The translations under genes and the position numbers were made by a program. The notes under the pieces were generated by a model. It was not told where the DNA came from and made no database searches. It saw only the letters and a program-made list of their open reading frames with translations. From Verrucomicrobiota bacterium (GTDB lineage Bacteria > Verrucomicrobiota > Verrucomicrobiia > Opitutales > Opitutaceae), in assembly GCA_016871755.1 (NCBI GenBank), contig VHCJ01000004.1:62001-126000 (forward strand): DNA of 64,000 bases. Direction: 5' to 3'. Of the stretch, positions 47,759 through 55,959 are shown piece after piece; position 1 is the stretch's first letter; every line of letters begins with the position of its first letter.

Positions 47759-47778
47759 CAATCTTCGGTGTAGACCCC
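47759..47778. repeat. Degenerate partial copy of the same repeat
   Basis: Directly after copy 2, CAATCTTCGGTGTAGACCCC repeats the last 20 bases of the unit with a T-to-C change at the eighth base, giving a short tandem array at the tRNA-Arg 3' side. Confidence 0.65.
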
Positions 47779-47823
47779 CTTTTCGCTGGGGAGCAGCCGG
47801 CTTTGACGCGGCCGAAGCGGGGG

Positions 47824-47898
47824 TGGTGCGAGCGGCGGGAATCGAACCCACATCAACGGCTTCGGAGACCGCTACACTATCCATTGTGCTACGCCCGC
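47824..47898 (-). tRNA. tRNA-Arg (CCG)
   Basis: The 75-nt gene has acceptor arms GCGGGCG and CGCTCGC (one G-T pair), an anticodon loop CTCCGAA closed by GCGGT/GCCGT, and a T arm with GGTTCGATTCC. The discriminator base is A and the 3' CCA is encoded. Anticodon CCG reads CGG. Confidence 0.93.
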
Positions 47899-47988
47899 AG
47901 ACTGCCACCCTGACGCGCCAAACGGTGGGGCTTGCGTCCCCGGCGGCAACCCCAAAATGCGCCTCCCTCACCGGACCCACGCGCGCAC

Positions 47989-48014
47989 AAAAAAGGCCGG
48001 CGGATGCCGGCCTT
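47989..48014 (-). terminator. Strong Rho-independent terminator of the rimO operon
   Basis: On the minus strand AAGGCCGGC and GCCGGCCTT form a perfect 9-bp stem around a 4-nt loop, followed by a run of T. It begins 23 bp after the small basic protein stop and insulates the downstream tRNA-Arg. Confidence 0.9.
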
Positions 48015-48037
48015 GGGAAAGGGGGAGGATGCGAAGA

Positions 48038-48193
48038 TCAAACGTCCGGCTTGGTCTTGCGGAGACCTTGGACGCGTTCGCCTTCCTTCCACTGGCCGCG
48101 CTTCTTGAGCAGCTCGACGCGCTCGAAGCGCTTCAGGACGTTGCGCTTCACGACAATACCGGAGGAGCCTTGCAGGCTTTTGTGCTGGGACAT
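48038..48193 (-). CDS. Small basic protein (Verrucomicrobia/Chlamydiae family)
   Basis: This 51-residue protein begins MSQHKSLQGSSGIVVKRNVL, continues KRFERVELLKKRGQWKEGER and ends VQGLRKTKPDV. It matches the short, Lys/Arg-rich protein family conserved in Verrucomicrobia and Chlamydiae (recalled as TIGR04137, function unknown). ATG 48193 is the family start and is preceded by a pyrimidine-rich leader instead of a Shine-Dalgarno sequence. It lies 19 bp after cutA and is followed by a strong terminator, so it ends the rimO-cutA operon. Its size and charge suggest association with RNA or the ribosome, which is inference. Confidence 0.8.
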   Translation of the reverse strand: MSQHKSLQGSSGIVVKRNVLKRFERVELLKKRGQWKEGERVQGLRKTKPDV

Positions 48194-48212
48194 GGCGGAG
48201 AGGAGGAGACGG

Positions 48213-48542
48213 TTACGGTTGGAAACGGTCAGACTGAACGGTCGACTGGCTCCATGACAAGTACTTTTCGGCAACCCGGTCGGCCTGCACCACCACCCAT
48301 TCGGGCGTCTGGTACGGGTGATGGGCCCGCACGTACGCTTCCGCCTCAGCAAGGAGGGCCGTCGGGAGCTTGATCATGAGGCGGTGCTCGTCCGCTTCCT
48401 CGGTCCGGCCCTCCCAGCGATAGACCGAGCGGAGGGGGCCCTCGATCTGGACGCAGGCGGCGAGGCCTGCCGAGACCAACCCTCTCGCCAGACGCTCGGC
48501 GTCGGCCCGCTGCGCGGTCGTGGTCCAAGCGATCGAGAGCAT
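48213..48542 (-). CDS. cutA: CutA1-family divalent-ion tolerance protein
   Basis: This 109-residue protein has the CutA trimer signatures LARGLVSAGLAACVQIEGP, SVYRWEGRTEEADEHRLMIK and AHHPYQTPEWVVV. CutA was named for copper tolerance in E. coli, but its general role is unclear. The start at 48542 gives the usual length. It is 19 bp from the rimO stop and 19 bp from the small basic protein start. Confidence 0.88.
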   Translation of the reverse strand: MLSIAWTTTAQRADAERLARGLVSAGLAACVQIEGPLRSVYRWEGRTEEADEHRLMIKLPTALLAEAEAYVRAHHPYQTPEWVVVQADRVAEKYLSWSQSTVQSDRFQP

Positions 48543-48561
48543 AAGCCGCGGTCTCGTTTGC

Positions 48562-49977
48562 CTACTGGGCCTGCTTGGCGGACTTGTAGGCGGTGGGTTT
48601 CTCGCCCGGCGGGAGGGCGAGCAGATCGTAGTCGCGGTACCCGGTGATCTCCACCTCTGCGAATTGTCCGACCGGCAGCGTCCGCGGCACGTAGACCCGG
48701 CCATCGATGTCGGGTGCGTCCGCTTCGCCGCGGGCGACCCCGGGCTCCTCGACAAGCACCCGCAAGCGGCGGCCGACGAACGACGCGCTGACGCTCGCGG
48801 CGACCTCCCGCTGCAGCGCCATGGTGCGGTGCCAGCGGGCTTCCTTGGTCTTGGCAGGAATCTGCTGCTCCATCTTGGCCGCCCGGGTGCCCTCTTCCTG
48901 AGAGTAGCGGAAGACGCCCAAGCGCTCGAAGCGCGTCTCGCGGATGAAGTCGCACAGCGTATCGACGTCCGCCTCGGTCTCGCCGGGGAAGCCGACGATG
49001 AACGTGGTGCGGATCGCGATGCCGGGAATGCCGGCCCGGATGCGGCGGATGAGGTCGCGGATGTAGACGCCACTCGTCTCGCGCTGCATGCGCTCGAGCA
49101 TTGGCTCGCTGATGTGCTGCAGGGGAATGTCGATGTACCGTGCCACCTTCGGGCATTCCGCGATGGTTTGGATCAGCTCGTCGCTCCAGTGCGCCGGGTG
49201 CGTGTAGAGCAGCCGGATCCAAAAGTCGCCCTCGATTGCGTTCAACTCGCGCAGGAGGGTGGTGAGGGCCGTGCCGCGGCGCGAATCCACGGGCGTCCGC
49301 GGATTGGGCCGTTCCTCCCACGTGTCCATGCCGAAGAACGTGGTGTCCTGGGAGATGAGGTTGATCTCGCGCACCCCCTCGCGCACGAGTTGGCGGGCCT
49401 CCGCGACCACGCTCTCCACCGTGCGACTGCGGTGACGGCCCCGGATCTGCGGAATGATGCAGAAGGTGCAGGGATGGTTGCAGCCCTCGGCGATCTTGAG
49501 GTAGGCGAAGTGGGCGGGCGTGAGCCGGAAGCGCGGCGTGTCGTAGTCCGGGATGTAGGTCGAGCGACCGTTGACGAAGTTCGCGGGCGCGTCCTTCCGC
49601 CCCCGCTCCATTTCGTAGAGTTGCTCGATGATCGGCGCGACTTGGGTGACTTGATCAAGCCCGATGAAGGCATCGACCTCGTCGCTCAACTCGCCCGAGA
49701 GGTCCTTCGAAAACCGCTGCGACATGCAGCCGGCGACGATCAGCTTCTGCTCCCGGCGGCGCTTTCGCAGACCGCGGTCCTGGTGGACCTGCAGGATGTG
49801 GCCGATCGACTCCTCCTTGGAGGAGTCGATGAAGGAGCAGGTGTTGACGATGACGACGTCGGCCCGTTCGGCATCGGGGACCACCGCCATGCCGGCGCGC
49901 TGGAGGTGGCCGACCATGATCTCGCTGTCGACGAGGTTCTTGGCGCAACCGAGAGAGATGAGACTGACTTTGAGCAT
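48562..49977 (-). CDS. rimO: Ribosomal protein S12 methylthiotransferase
   Basis: This 471-residue radical SAM enzyme adds a methylthio group to an aspartate of ribosomal protein S12. It shows the N-terminal UPF0004 domain with cluster cysteines (SLGCAKN, NTCSFID, GCMSQRF), the radical SAM motif EGCNHPCTFCIIP, and a C-terminal TRAM domain. The S12-specific pattern (SLISLGCAKNLVDSE) favours RimO over MiaB. ATG 49977 has no Shine-Dalgarno sequence. It is followed by cutA and the small basic protein gene, and the terminator upstream at 50016-50046 separates it from the preceding operon. Confidence 0.93.
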   Translation of the reverse strand: MLKVSLISLGCAKNLVDSEIMVGHLQRAGMAVVPDAERADVVIVNTCSFIDSSKEESIGHILQVHQDRGLRKRRREQKLIVAGCMSQRFSKDLSGELSDEVDAFIGLDQVTQVAPIIEQLYEMERGRKDAPANFVNGRSTYIPDYDTPRFRLTPAHFAYLKIAEGCNHPCTFCIIPQIRGRHRSRTVESVVAEARQLVREGVREINLISQDTTFFGMDTWEERPNPRTPVDSRRGTALTTLLRELNAIEGDFWIRLLYTHPAHWSDELIQTIAECPKVARYIDIPLQHISEPMLERMQRETSGVYIRDLIRRIRAGIPGIAIRTTFIVGFPGETEADVDTLCDFIRETRFERLGVFRYSQEEGTRAAKMEQQIPAKTKEARWHRTMALQREVAASVSASFVGRRLRVLVEEPGVARGEADAPDIDGRVYVPRTLPVGQFAEVEITGYRDYDLLALPPGEKPTAYKSAKQAQ

Positions 49978-50015
49978 GGAAACGGGTGCCGGCGGCTGCG
50001 GGGGGCTCCGCAAAC

Positions 50016-50046
50016 GAAAAACCCCGCGGGAGTGCTCCCGGGGGGT
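50016..50046 (-). terminator. Rho-independent terminator after the 33-residue gene
   Basis: On the minus strand ACCCC..CGGGAG and CTCCCG.CGGGGT pair with one bulge, followed by TTTTT. It lies 41 bp after the small gene stop and about 40 bp before rimO, and so ends the methyltransferase operon. Confidence 0.8.
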
Positions 50047-50087
50047 GAGGGTTGGGCGGCACGACGCGGAGAGCCGCGCCGCGGGGC

Positions 50088-50189
50088 TTACTTCTTGGCC
50101 TTCGTCGGCTTCTTGGCCGCAGCCTTGCGACGCTTGATGCGCGCCAGACGGCGCTTCCGTTTGATGACCTTGTTGTATTGTTTGCCCAT
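50088..50189 (-). CDS. 33-residue highly basic peptide
   Basis: The peptide reads MGKQYNKVIKRKRRLARIKR then RKAAAKKPTKAKK. More than half of its residues are Lys or Arg. I do not recognise a named family. The composition resembles small ribosomal or RNA-binding peptides such as bTHX, but that is inference. It starts 21 bp after the Rsm22-like gene stop, has a pyrimidine-rich leader (TTTCCTTCCTCACTTCCCC) and is followed by a strong terminator, which supports a real gene. Confidence 0.7.
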   Translation of the reverse strand: MGKQYNKVIKRKRRLARIKRRKAAAKKPTKAKK

Positions 50190-50210
50190 GGGGAAGTGAG
50201 GAAGGAAAGG

Positions 50211-51245
50211 CTAAGCGTCGCCGGGGGCGGCGGGGGAGTCAAGCCCCGGTGCCGCGAGTGCGGGATCACACTCGCCGGCGGTCACCGCGCCGTCGGCGCG
50301 GGTCCAGCGGTACACCAAGGGGCCGCGCGCCCGCTCAATTTGCTTCACGAGGGGGCCCAGGGAGCGCTGGGGCAGCGTGAGGGTGGTCGCGCCGGACTCC
50401 TCACAGCTGAGCACCCGGGCATAGGGCTTGAAGATTTCGGGCCGGCCGATCACCCGGGCGAGACCGGGCACCGTGGGCGGGACTGCGGCGCGATCGATCA
50501 CGAGGCACGCGTAGGGAAGGCTGCGCAGATCGACGCCGGCGCGCTGGGCGAAGCGCACCCAGTTCCGATCGGCGTGGACGCCGGGAGGCGGCACCGCGAA
50601 CTGATGGCACCAGTCCCGCTCCCGACCCGGGACGAGGAGTCCGCAGGCGGCGTGGTGGGTGCACGGAGCGATGACCCGCGCGCCCCCAGCCACCAAGCGG
50701 TCGCGCCATGCCTGGACGGTACGGCTGACCGCGTGGGTGCCGGGCTCAAGCCAAAGCACGGCGGGGGCGCGGGCGAAGAGGGCCTCGAGTCGTGCGAGAT
50801 CGCCCGGCCCGAGTTCGTTCACCACGTGACTCGCGACGACGAGGTCCGGGGTGCCATCGGGGTCCGCATGGGAGACGCGCAGCCCTGGAAAGGCACGCTC
50901 GGCCTCGGAGCGGGCGAAGTCCATCGCCTTCGGAGAGTGGTCCCAGAGCTGCAACTCCGCCACGTGGTCGGCTCCAAGGTGGCGGACGACGCGGCGACCG
51001 GCGACGCCGCTGCCGCAGCCCCAGTCGAGCACCCGCCACGGACGCGCGGGCGGACGCGGCCACGCGCGGCGGCGCAGCTCGCCGAGGAGCGAATCCCATT
51101 TCCAGCCGATCCGTTCACCGTAAGTGAAGTCATACGCCGCGAGATCGGCCGCGCTCTGCCAGTACGGTTCCTCCGCCACGCCGCCGGCGAGAAAGCGCGC
51201 GCGCAGTCGATCCAGTCGCGACCAGTCCAGCGAATCCCAGTTCAT
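50211..51245 (-). CDS. Rsm22-family SAM-dependent methyltransferase
   Basis: This 344-residue protein has the SAM-binding loop VLDWGCGSGVAGRRV and the Rsm22-type segment WLEPGTHAVSR with the Cys/His cluster APCTHHAACGLLVPGRERD followed by WCH, which probably binds a metal or Fe-S cluster. Rsm22 proteins are linked to small-subunit ribosome assembly in mitochondria, and bacterial members are predicted rRNA methyltransferases. It overlaps the upstream methyltransferase by ATGA and is followed after 21 bp by the 33-residue basic gene. Confidence 0.78.
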   Translation of the reverse strand: MNWDSLDWSRLDRLRARFLAGGVAEEPYWQSAADLAAYDFTYGERIGWKWDSLLGELRRRAWPRPPARPWRVLDWGCGSGVAGRRVVRHLGADHVAELQLWDHSPKAMDFARSEAERAFPGLRVSHADPDGTPDLVVASHVVNELGPGDLARLEALFARAPAVLWLEPGTHAVSRTVQAWRDRLVAGGARVIAPCTHHAACGLLVPGRERDWCHQFAVPPPGVHADRNWVRFAQRAGVDLRSLPYACLVIDRAAVPPTVPGLARVIGRPEIFKPYARVLSCEESGATTLTLPQRSLGPLVKQIERARGPLVYRWTRADGAVTAGECDPALAAPGLDSPAAPGDA

Positions 51246-52471
51246 GCGGCGCCGGGCGTCGCGAGTGCGAGGCCGAGATGACGGGCCAGAGCCTGCTCGC
51301 GGATGCCATAGAATGCCGCGAACGCCTCAATCTCCCTCCGCCGGTCTTCATCGCCCGCCGGCCGGGTGCGGATTGCGGCGATCATCACGTTCTTCGGCGT
51401 ATGTTCGGTGGAGATGAATTCGAACACCTTGGTACGGTAGCCGGCCCACTCCAGCAGCAGCGCGCGCAGCGCGTCGGTGACGAACTCCGCCTCGCGCTCC
51501 CGGAAGATGCCGTGCGCGAGTGCGGGTGCGAGCACCGGCGGCGCCACGAGGCGGGGGCGGAGTTCCTGGTGGCAACAGGGGGAGACGATGATGAGGCGGG
51601 CCCCGGCGGCGATGGCCCTCGCGAGGGCATCGTCAGTCGCGGTGTTGCACGCGTGCAGCGCGATGAGCACCGCTGGCGGCGGCTCCAAGGGAGTGTCCGC
51701 GATCTGGCCAGCGACAAAGCGAAGGGACGTGAGCCCGCTGCGGGTTGCCCACTCCGTGGATGCAGCGACCAAGTCGGGACGAGCCTCGACCCCGGTGACG
51801 ACCGCCTGGCGGCCGAGAAGCGTGCTGGTCGCGAACGTGAGGTAGCCTTTGCCGCAGCCCATGTCGACCACGTGGAACGGCACCGCCGGAGCCGGTTCAG
51901 CGGAGGAGGAGGGCAGCCCGGCCTCCTTGAGCAGGTGCTGCAGCGTCTCCGCGAAGCGCTCGATCTGGCGCAGCTTGGGCGCCATGCCTTCGCGAGGTCG
52001 GCCATCGTCGCGCGTCACGCCAAGACCGCGCAGCCACGGCGCGTCGGAAGGTACGATACGCGGTTTGCTGCGATCGTGGTCCGGCGCGCGCGGCAGGGGG
52101 ACTCCGGAGGCGGCCTTGATCCGGAGGCGGCCCGGTCCGTCGGCGCTCAGTTCGACCTGTGCGGTCTGGGTCGGCGTGAACAGGTGCCCGTCGAGGAACT
52201 CGGAGCCAAGAAGGGCGGCAATGACCTCGGCCGCCGCCTCGGCCCGGTGATTGCGGGTCAGGTCGCGCGTCTCATGGCGCCAGACGAAGGAGAGATGCGG
52301 TCCGTCGCGCAGCGCCACGGGCCGGACGAAGACGTTGCGCAGCGTGGCGTCTGCCGCGGTCGGACTCGGCTTGCCGAGCGTCAACTTGACCAAGGATCCA
52401 TTCCGCAGGGCGGCATCGACCAGCGAAAGGAATCGGGCGCGGGCAGGGGGGACGGACACGGCCGGAAGCAT
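51242..52471 (-). CDS. Methyltransferase of the METTL25/Methyltransf_32 type
   Basis: This 409-residue protein has an N-terminal region of about 180 residues with no recognised domain and a C-terminal SAM-dependent fold: KLRQIERFAETLQHLL, VDMGCGKGYLTFA, ALHACNTATDDALARAI and VSPCCHQELRP. These match the METTL25/RRNAD1-like class, which acts on rRNA or ribosomal targets in eukaryotes. It is the first gene of a run with the Rsm22-like gene (ATGA overlap). The target is unknown. Confidence 0.75.
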   Translation of the reverse strand: MLPAVSVPPARARFLSLVDAALRNGSLVKLTLGKPSPTAADATLRNVFVRPVALRDGPHLSFVWRHETRDLTRNHRAEAAAEVIAALLGSEFLDGHLFTPTQTAQVELSADGPGRLRIKAASGVPLPRAPDHDRSKPRIVPSDAPWLRGLGVTRDDGRPREGMAPKLRQIERFAETLQHLLKEAGLPSSSAEPAPAVPFHVVDMGCGKGYLTFATSTLLGRQAVVTGVEARPDLVAASTEWATRSGLTSLRFVAGQIADTPLEPPPAVLIALHACNTATDDALARAIAAGARLIIVSPCCHQELRPRLVAPPVLAPALAHGIFREREAEFVTDALRALLLEWAGYRTKVFEFISTEHTPKNVMIAAIRTRPAGDEDRRREIEAFAAFYGIREQALARHLGLALATPGAA

Positions 52472-52550
52472 GGAGGGCCGGGGGCGGCGGTAAATGCCGA
52501 AGTGCCCGTCGCGGACTTGCGCCGGGCGAGGCAGGGATCACGTTGGACCC

Positions 52551-53978
52551 ATGGTGTACCTGCTTCGCCTTGCCGTGGTCTCCGCGAGTCTTGTTCTCGG
52601 TCTTTCAGGTATTCTGGACGCGTCCCCGGTGCGGCAGGTTCTCCTGATCGCGGGGCCGCCGAGCCACGGTCCCGGCTTGCATGAGTTTCCGCGCGCCTGC
52701 GATCTCTTGGCTGAGGCCTTGAACCAGAGCGGCCTCGCCCTGCGGGCGGAGGTATCCCGAGGCTGGCCGGCGGGCGCGGCCCGGGTGAGGGACGCCGAGG
52801 TCATCGTGATCTACTCCGACGGACTGAAGGACCATGTGGCGCGGGGGCAGGCTGCCGCTCTGGCCGAGCGCACCGCAGCGGGTCGGGGTCTGGTGGTGTT
52901 GCACTTTGCGCTGGAACCGCCGGACGACGATCCAGCGCTGCGGGCGGCCTTGCTCGCGGGCGTGGGCGGGGTGTTCGAGGCCGGTTGGTCGGTCAACCCC
53001 ACGTGGCGACTCGTGCAGCGGGCGTGGCCGCGGCATGACGTCGCGAATGGCTTGGGTCCTTGGGAAATGGAGGACGAATGGTACTTTCATCTGCGGTTCC
53101 TGCCCGGGATCGAACCGGTGCTCGCCGCGGTGGCTCCGACGTCGGCGGTGGAGGCGGATGGTCCGAGGACCGGTAACCCCACGGTGCGTGCGGCGGTCGC
53201 GGCGGGCGTGCCGCAAGTCCTGGCGTGGACGCATCAGGCGTCCGGCGGGGCGCGGGGCTTCGGTTTCACCGGCGGCCATTTTCTCCGCAACTGGTATGAC
53301 GCGGGGTTCCGCACCTTGGTGCTCAACGGAATCGCGTGGACCGCGGGGCTGACGGTGCCGCCCGGCGGCGTACCGCCGGGCGACCCGCGGGAACCGCTCC
53401 ATGCGACGCTCGACGAGTCGATCGCGCGCGGGGACGTGGCCGATGTGCGACGTCACTTGGATCGTGACCCGGCGCTGGTGAACGGTTCGGAGCGGTCGCG
53501 GATGCGACCCCTGCATCAGGCGATTCTCCGGCGGCGGGTCGAGGTGGCTCGCCTGCTGCTGGCACGCGGAGCCGACCCGCGTCTGACCGACGCATCGCAG
53601 CGGTCACCGCTGCACATGGCGGTCGAGCGCGGCGATGCGGCGCTGGTCGATGTGCTGCTCGAAGCGCGCGCCGACGTGAACGTCCGGGACAAGGCGGGTT
53701 GGACGCCGCTGCACCATGCGGGCGCGAAAAACCAACTCGAGATCGCCCGGCATCTCTTAGCTGCAGGAGCCGATGCGCGGGTCCTCAGCGAACTTGGCGG
53801 CACGGCGCTTCACGAGGCGGCGGTCGGCGGCGGGCCCGAGTTGCTCCGACTCTTGATCGACCGCGGGGCGGATCCGGCGGTGGTGTCAAAGACCGGAGTG
53901 ACCGCCTTGGATCTTGCGCGCCAGTACGGCAATGCGGCGGGTGCGGCCTTCCTCGAAGGGGTGACGCCTCCGCGCTAG
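52551..53978 (+). CDS. Exported ThuA-domain protein fused to ankyrin repeats
   Basis: This 475-residue protein has a signal peptide (LLRLAVVSASLVLGLSGILD), a ThuA/glutamine amidotransferase-like domain (VLLIAGPPSHGPGLHEFPRA, LVVLHFALEPPDDDPA, GRGFGFTGGHF-like) to about residue 275, and five or so ankyrin repeats to the C-terminus (RPLHQAILRRRVEVARLLLA, SPLHMAVERGDAALVDVLL, TPLHHAGAKNQLEIARHLLA, TALHEAAVGGGPELLRLLID). PVC-group ThuA proteins are linked to sugar metabolism, and the fused ankyrins suggest a protein-binding role. ATG 52551 is used; the longer frame from 52494 lacks signal-peptide character. Confidence 0.82.
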   Translation: MVYLLRLAVVSASLVLGLSGILDASPVRQVLLIAGPPSHGPGLHEFPRACDLLAEALNQSGLALRAEVSRGWPAGAARVRDAEVIVIYSDGLKDHVARGQAAALAERTAAGRGLVVLHFALEPPDDDPALRAALLAGVGGVFEAGWSVNPTWRLVQRAWPRHDVANGLGPWEMEDEWYFHLRFLPGIEPVLAAVAPTSAVEADGPRTGNPTVRAAVAAGVPQVLAWTHQASGGARGFGFTGGHFLRNWYDAGFRTLVLNGIAWTAGLTVPPGGVPPGDPREPLHATLDESIARGDVADVRRHLDRDPALVNGSERSRMRPLHQAILRRRVEVARLLLARGADPRLTDASQRSPLHMAVERGDAALVDVLLEARADVNVRDKAGWTPLHHAGAKNQLEIARHLLAAGADARVLSELGGTALHEAAVGGGPELLRLLIDRGADPAVVSKTGVTALDLARQYGNAAGAAFLEGVTPPR

Positions 53979-54047
53979 ATGCGGCGCGGCGGCGCGGCCC
54001 GGAACGAGTCGCCCGCACGGCCGGCGAGGGTGAACCTCCCCGGATCG

Positions 54048-55007
54048 CTAGTGTCCGCGGCGGGCGAGTTCACGCCAGCGTGTCCGTTCCGCCTCAAGCG
54101 CGCGTCGGATACCCTCCCACGCGGCGGCGGGCGCGGTGCGTCGCAGCCCGGTGCGGAAGAGCAGGAGGTGCAGCGCGGCGAGCGCAGTCTGCGGGGACCG
54201 CGGTGACGTCCACGTCCGGTCGAGTTCGTCCGCCGCCCAGCGCCGGACGGCGAGGGAGGCAATCGCATCGCTCCAGCGATCAAACAGCCGGCGGGTGTTC
54301 TCCTCGTCGTGGTCTCGCCGTCCGGGTGAGGCGCTCACATGGTGCCGCACGCAACTGTCGAGGGCGACGCCGACGCTCCGGCCGAGGGCGCGGGCGCGCA
54401 GGCAGAGGTCGATGTCCTCGCAGCCATTCCGGTAGCGCTCGTCGAATCCGCCGAGTTGCTGCCAGAGATCCCGGTCGATCAGGAAGCAGGCGCCCGTCAC
54501 CGCGTCGGTCCGCTCGAACCTACCTTGCGTCCGGAAGGGGAGGTCGCGGACGTGTTCGGGTTTGCCCTTGGGTCCGAATCGGATCCCGGCATGGTCGACC
54601 GCGCCGGAGTCCCAGCGGCGCTGGACGTTGCCCGTGATGCCCGCGCTGGCGCCGAGACGGGCGTGGGCGCGGAAAAGCGGCTCGACCCAGCCGGGCGCGA
54701 ACTCCAGGTCATTGTTCAGGAAGAGCAGGTGCCGGCCCGTCGCCGCCTGCGCGCCCCGGTTGTTGGCGACCGCATACCCGTGGTTCGTGTCCAGCAGGAT
54801 CACGCGCTGTTGCGGCCCGACCGGCAGGCGGGCGAGCCACTCCCGGGTGGCGTCCTGGCTCGCATCATCGACGAGGATGAGTTCGTGCGAGACGCTCGCC
54901 GGCCACGTGCTCGCGAGGCTGCGCAGCATCGCCTGCGTCAGCGGCAGGCAGCCGTGGAGACAGACGACGACCGAGACGGCGGGGGCGGCGGGGGTGGGGC
55001 CGTCCAC
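54048..55007 (-). CDS. Family 2 glycosyltransferase
   Basis: This 319-residue GT2 enzyme has VSVVVCLHG, the nucleotide-binding Asp in ELILVDDASQDATREWL, the DXD-like LFLNNDLEFAPGWVEPL and a C-terminal catalytic segment with CEDIDLCLRARALG. GTG 55007 starts 10 bp after rfbA and matches the family N-terminus; an ATG at 55064 would lie inside rfbA. It is the last gene of the dTDP-rhamnose operon, so a rhamnosyl transferase is a natural inference. Confidence 0.82.
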   Translation of the reverse strand: MDGPTPAAPAVSVVVCLHGCLPLTQAMLRSLASTWPASVSHELILVDDASQDATREWLARLPVGPQQRVILLDTNHGYAVANNRGAQAATGRHLLFLNNDLEFAPGWVEPLFRAHARLGASAGITGNVQRRWDSGAVDHAGIRFGPKGKPEHVRDLPFRTQGRFERTDAVTGACFLIDRDLWQQLGGFDERYRNGCEDIDLCLRARALGRSVGVALDSCVRHHVSASPGRRDHDEENTRRLFDRWSDAIASLAVRRWAADELDRTWTSPRSPQTALAALHLLLFRTGLRRTAPAAAWEGIRRALEAERTRWRELARRGH

Positions 55008-55017
55008 GGTGAAGGGC

Positions 55018-55959
55018 CTAGGCGAGGAGACGGCGCAGGTAGTCGCCGTAACCGGACTTGCCAAGGCGCTTGATCTGGGCCTCGAGACCAGCCCGGTCGA
55101 GCCAGCCCTGCCGCCAGGCGATTTCCTCGAGGCAGGCGATCTTCAGGCCCTGACGGTTCTCGATGACGTGGACGAACTGCGCGGCCTCGAGAAGCGAGTC
55201 GTGGGTGCCGGTATCGAGCCACGCGGTGCCGCGGCCGAGCACCTCGACGTTCAGTTGACCGCGCTCGAGGTAGAGTCGGTTCAGGTCGGTGATCTCCAAC
55301 TCGCCGCGGGCGGATGGCTTCAGGTTGCGCGCGAGCGCGACGACCTCGCGATCGTAGAAGTAGAGGCCGGGGACGGCGAAGTTCGACTTTGGTCGGGCGG
55401 GCTTCTCCTCGAGCGAGAGAACGCGACCGTCGGAGGCGAATTCGACGACCCCGTAGGACGTCGGGTTGGCGACGTGGTAGCCGAAGACGGTGGCTCCTTC
55501 CTCACGTGCGCTGGCGGCTTGGACCGAGCGCGCGAAGTCGTGTCCGTAAAAGAGATTGTCGCCGAGCACGAGGGCCGACGGCAGTCCGTCGGTAAGGAAA
55601 CCGCAGTCCGAGGCGATGATGAAGGCTTGGGCGAGGCCGTCGGGACTCGGTTGCTCGGCGTAGGAGAGCTGGAGCCCGAATTGCTCACCGGTTCCGAGCA
55701 GGCGACGGAAGAGCGGCAGGTCCTGCGGCGTGGAGATCACGAGGATCTCGCGGATGCCGGCCAGCATGAGCACCGACAGCGGGTAGTACACCATCGGCTT
55801 GTCGTAGATCGGCATCAGCTGCTTCGAGACCGCGATGGTGAGCGGGAAGAGCCGGGTGCCGGATCCGCCGGCGAGGATGATGCCGCGGCGCGAACCGGAG
55901 CCCGCGGACGTGGACGAGGACGAAGAGGACGAGGGAGTCACGGGTAGGAGGAGGCTCAC
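55018..55959 (-). CDS. rfbA: Glucose-1-phosphate thymidylyltransferase
   Basis: This 313-residue protein makes dTDP-glucose from dTTP and glucose 1-phosphate, the first step of dTDP-L-rhamnose synthesis. It has [16 protein letters not shown], the [17 protein letters not shown] segment, VLGDNLFYG and [16 protein letters not shown] 55959 overlaps the rfbB stop as GTGA; an alternative GTG is at 55941. The N-terminal Ser-rich stretch ([11 protein letters not shown]) is unusual and may be a low-complexity extension. Confidence 0.92.
   Translation of the reverse strand: MSLLLPVTPSSSSSSSTSAGSGSRRGIILAGGSGTRLFPLTIAVSKQLMPIYDKPMVYYPLSVLMLAGIREILVISTPQDLPLFRRLLGTGEQFGLQLSYAEQPSPDGLAQAFIIASDCGFLTDGLPSALVLGDNLFYGHDFARSVQAASAREEGATVFGYHVANPTSYGVVEFASDGRVLSLEEKPARPKSNFAVPGLYFYDREVVALARNLKPSARGELEITDLNRLYLERGQLNVEVLGRGTAWLDTGTHDSLLEAAQFVHVIENRQGLKIACLEEIAWRQGWLDRAGLEAQIKRLGKSGYGDYLRRLLA

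Larger units (their letters stand above)
47608..47778 (+). mobile_element. Insertion-sequence relic: transposase C-terminus plus end repeats
   Basis: Codons 47629-47703 read LIQRRAYGFRSFPNYRLRVI then AQCG and stop, the characteristic C-terminal tail of ISL3-like DDE transposases. Nothing of the catalytic domain remains, and a stop lies about 25 codons upstream. After the TAA come the 35-bp repeat (47724-47758) and a shorter variant. A weaker relative (TCTTTGGAGCAGACCCAA) lies at 47611-47628. The 371-bp space between the PH gene and tRNA-Arg is made of this relic, and 47453-47607 holds nothing else recognisable. The family assignment is tentative. Confidence 0.55.

Noticed and set aside
48213-49073. 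Longer 286-codon reading of cutA
   Set aside because: The extra N-terminus overlaps rimO in another frame and has no similarity to CutA, which is normally about 105-115 residues.
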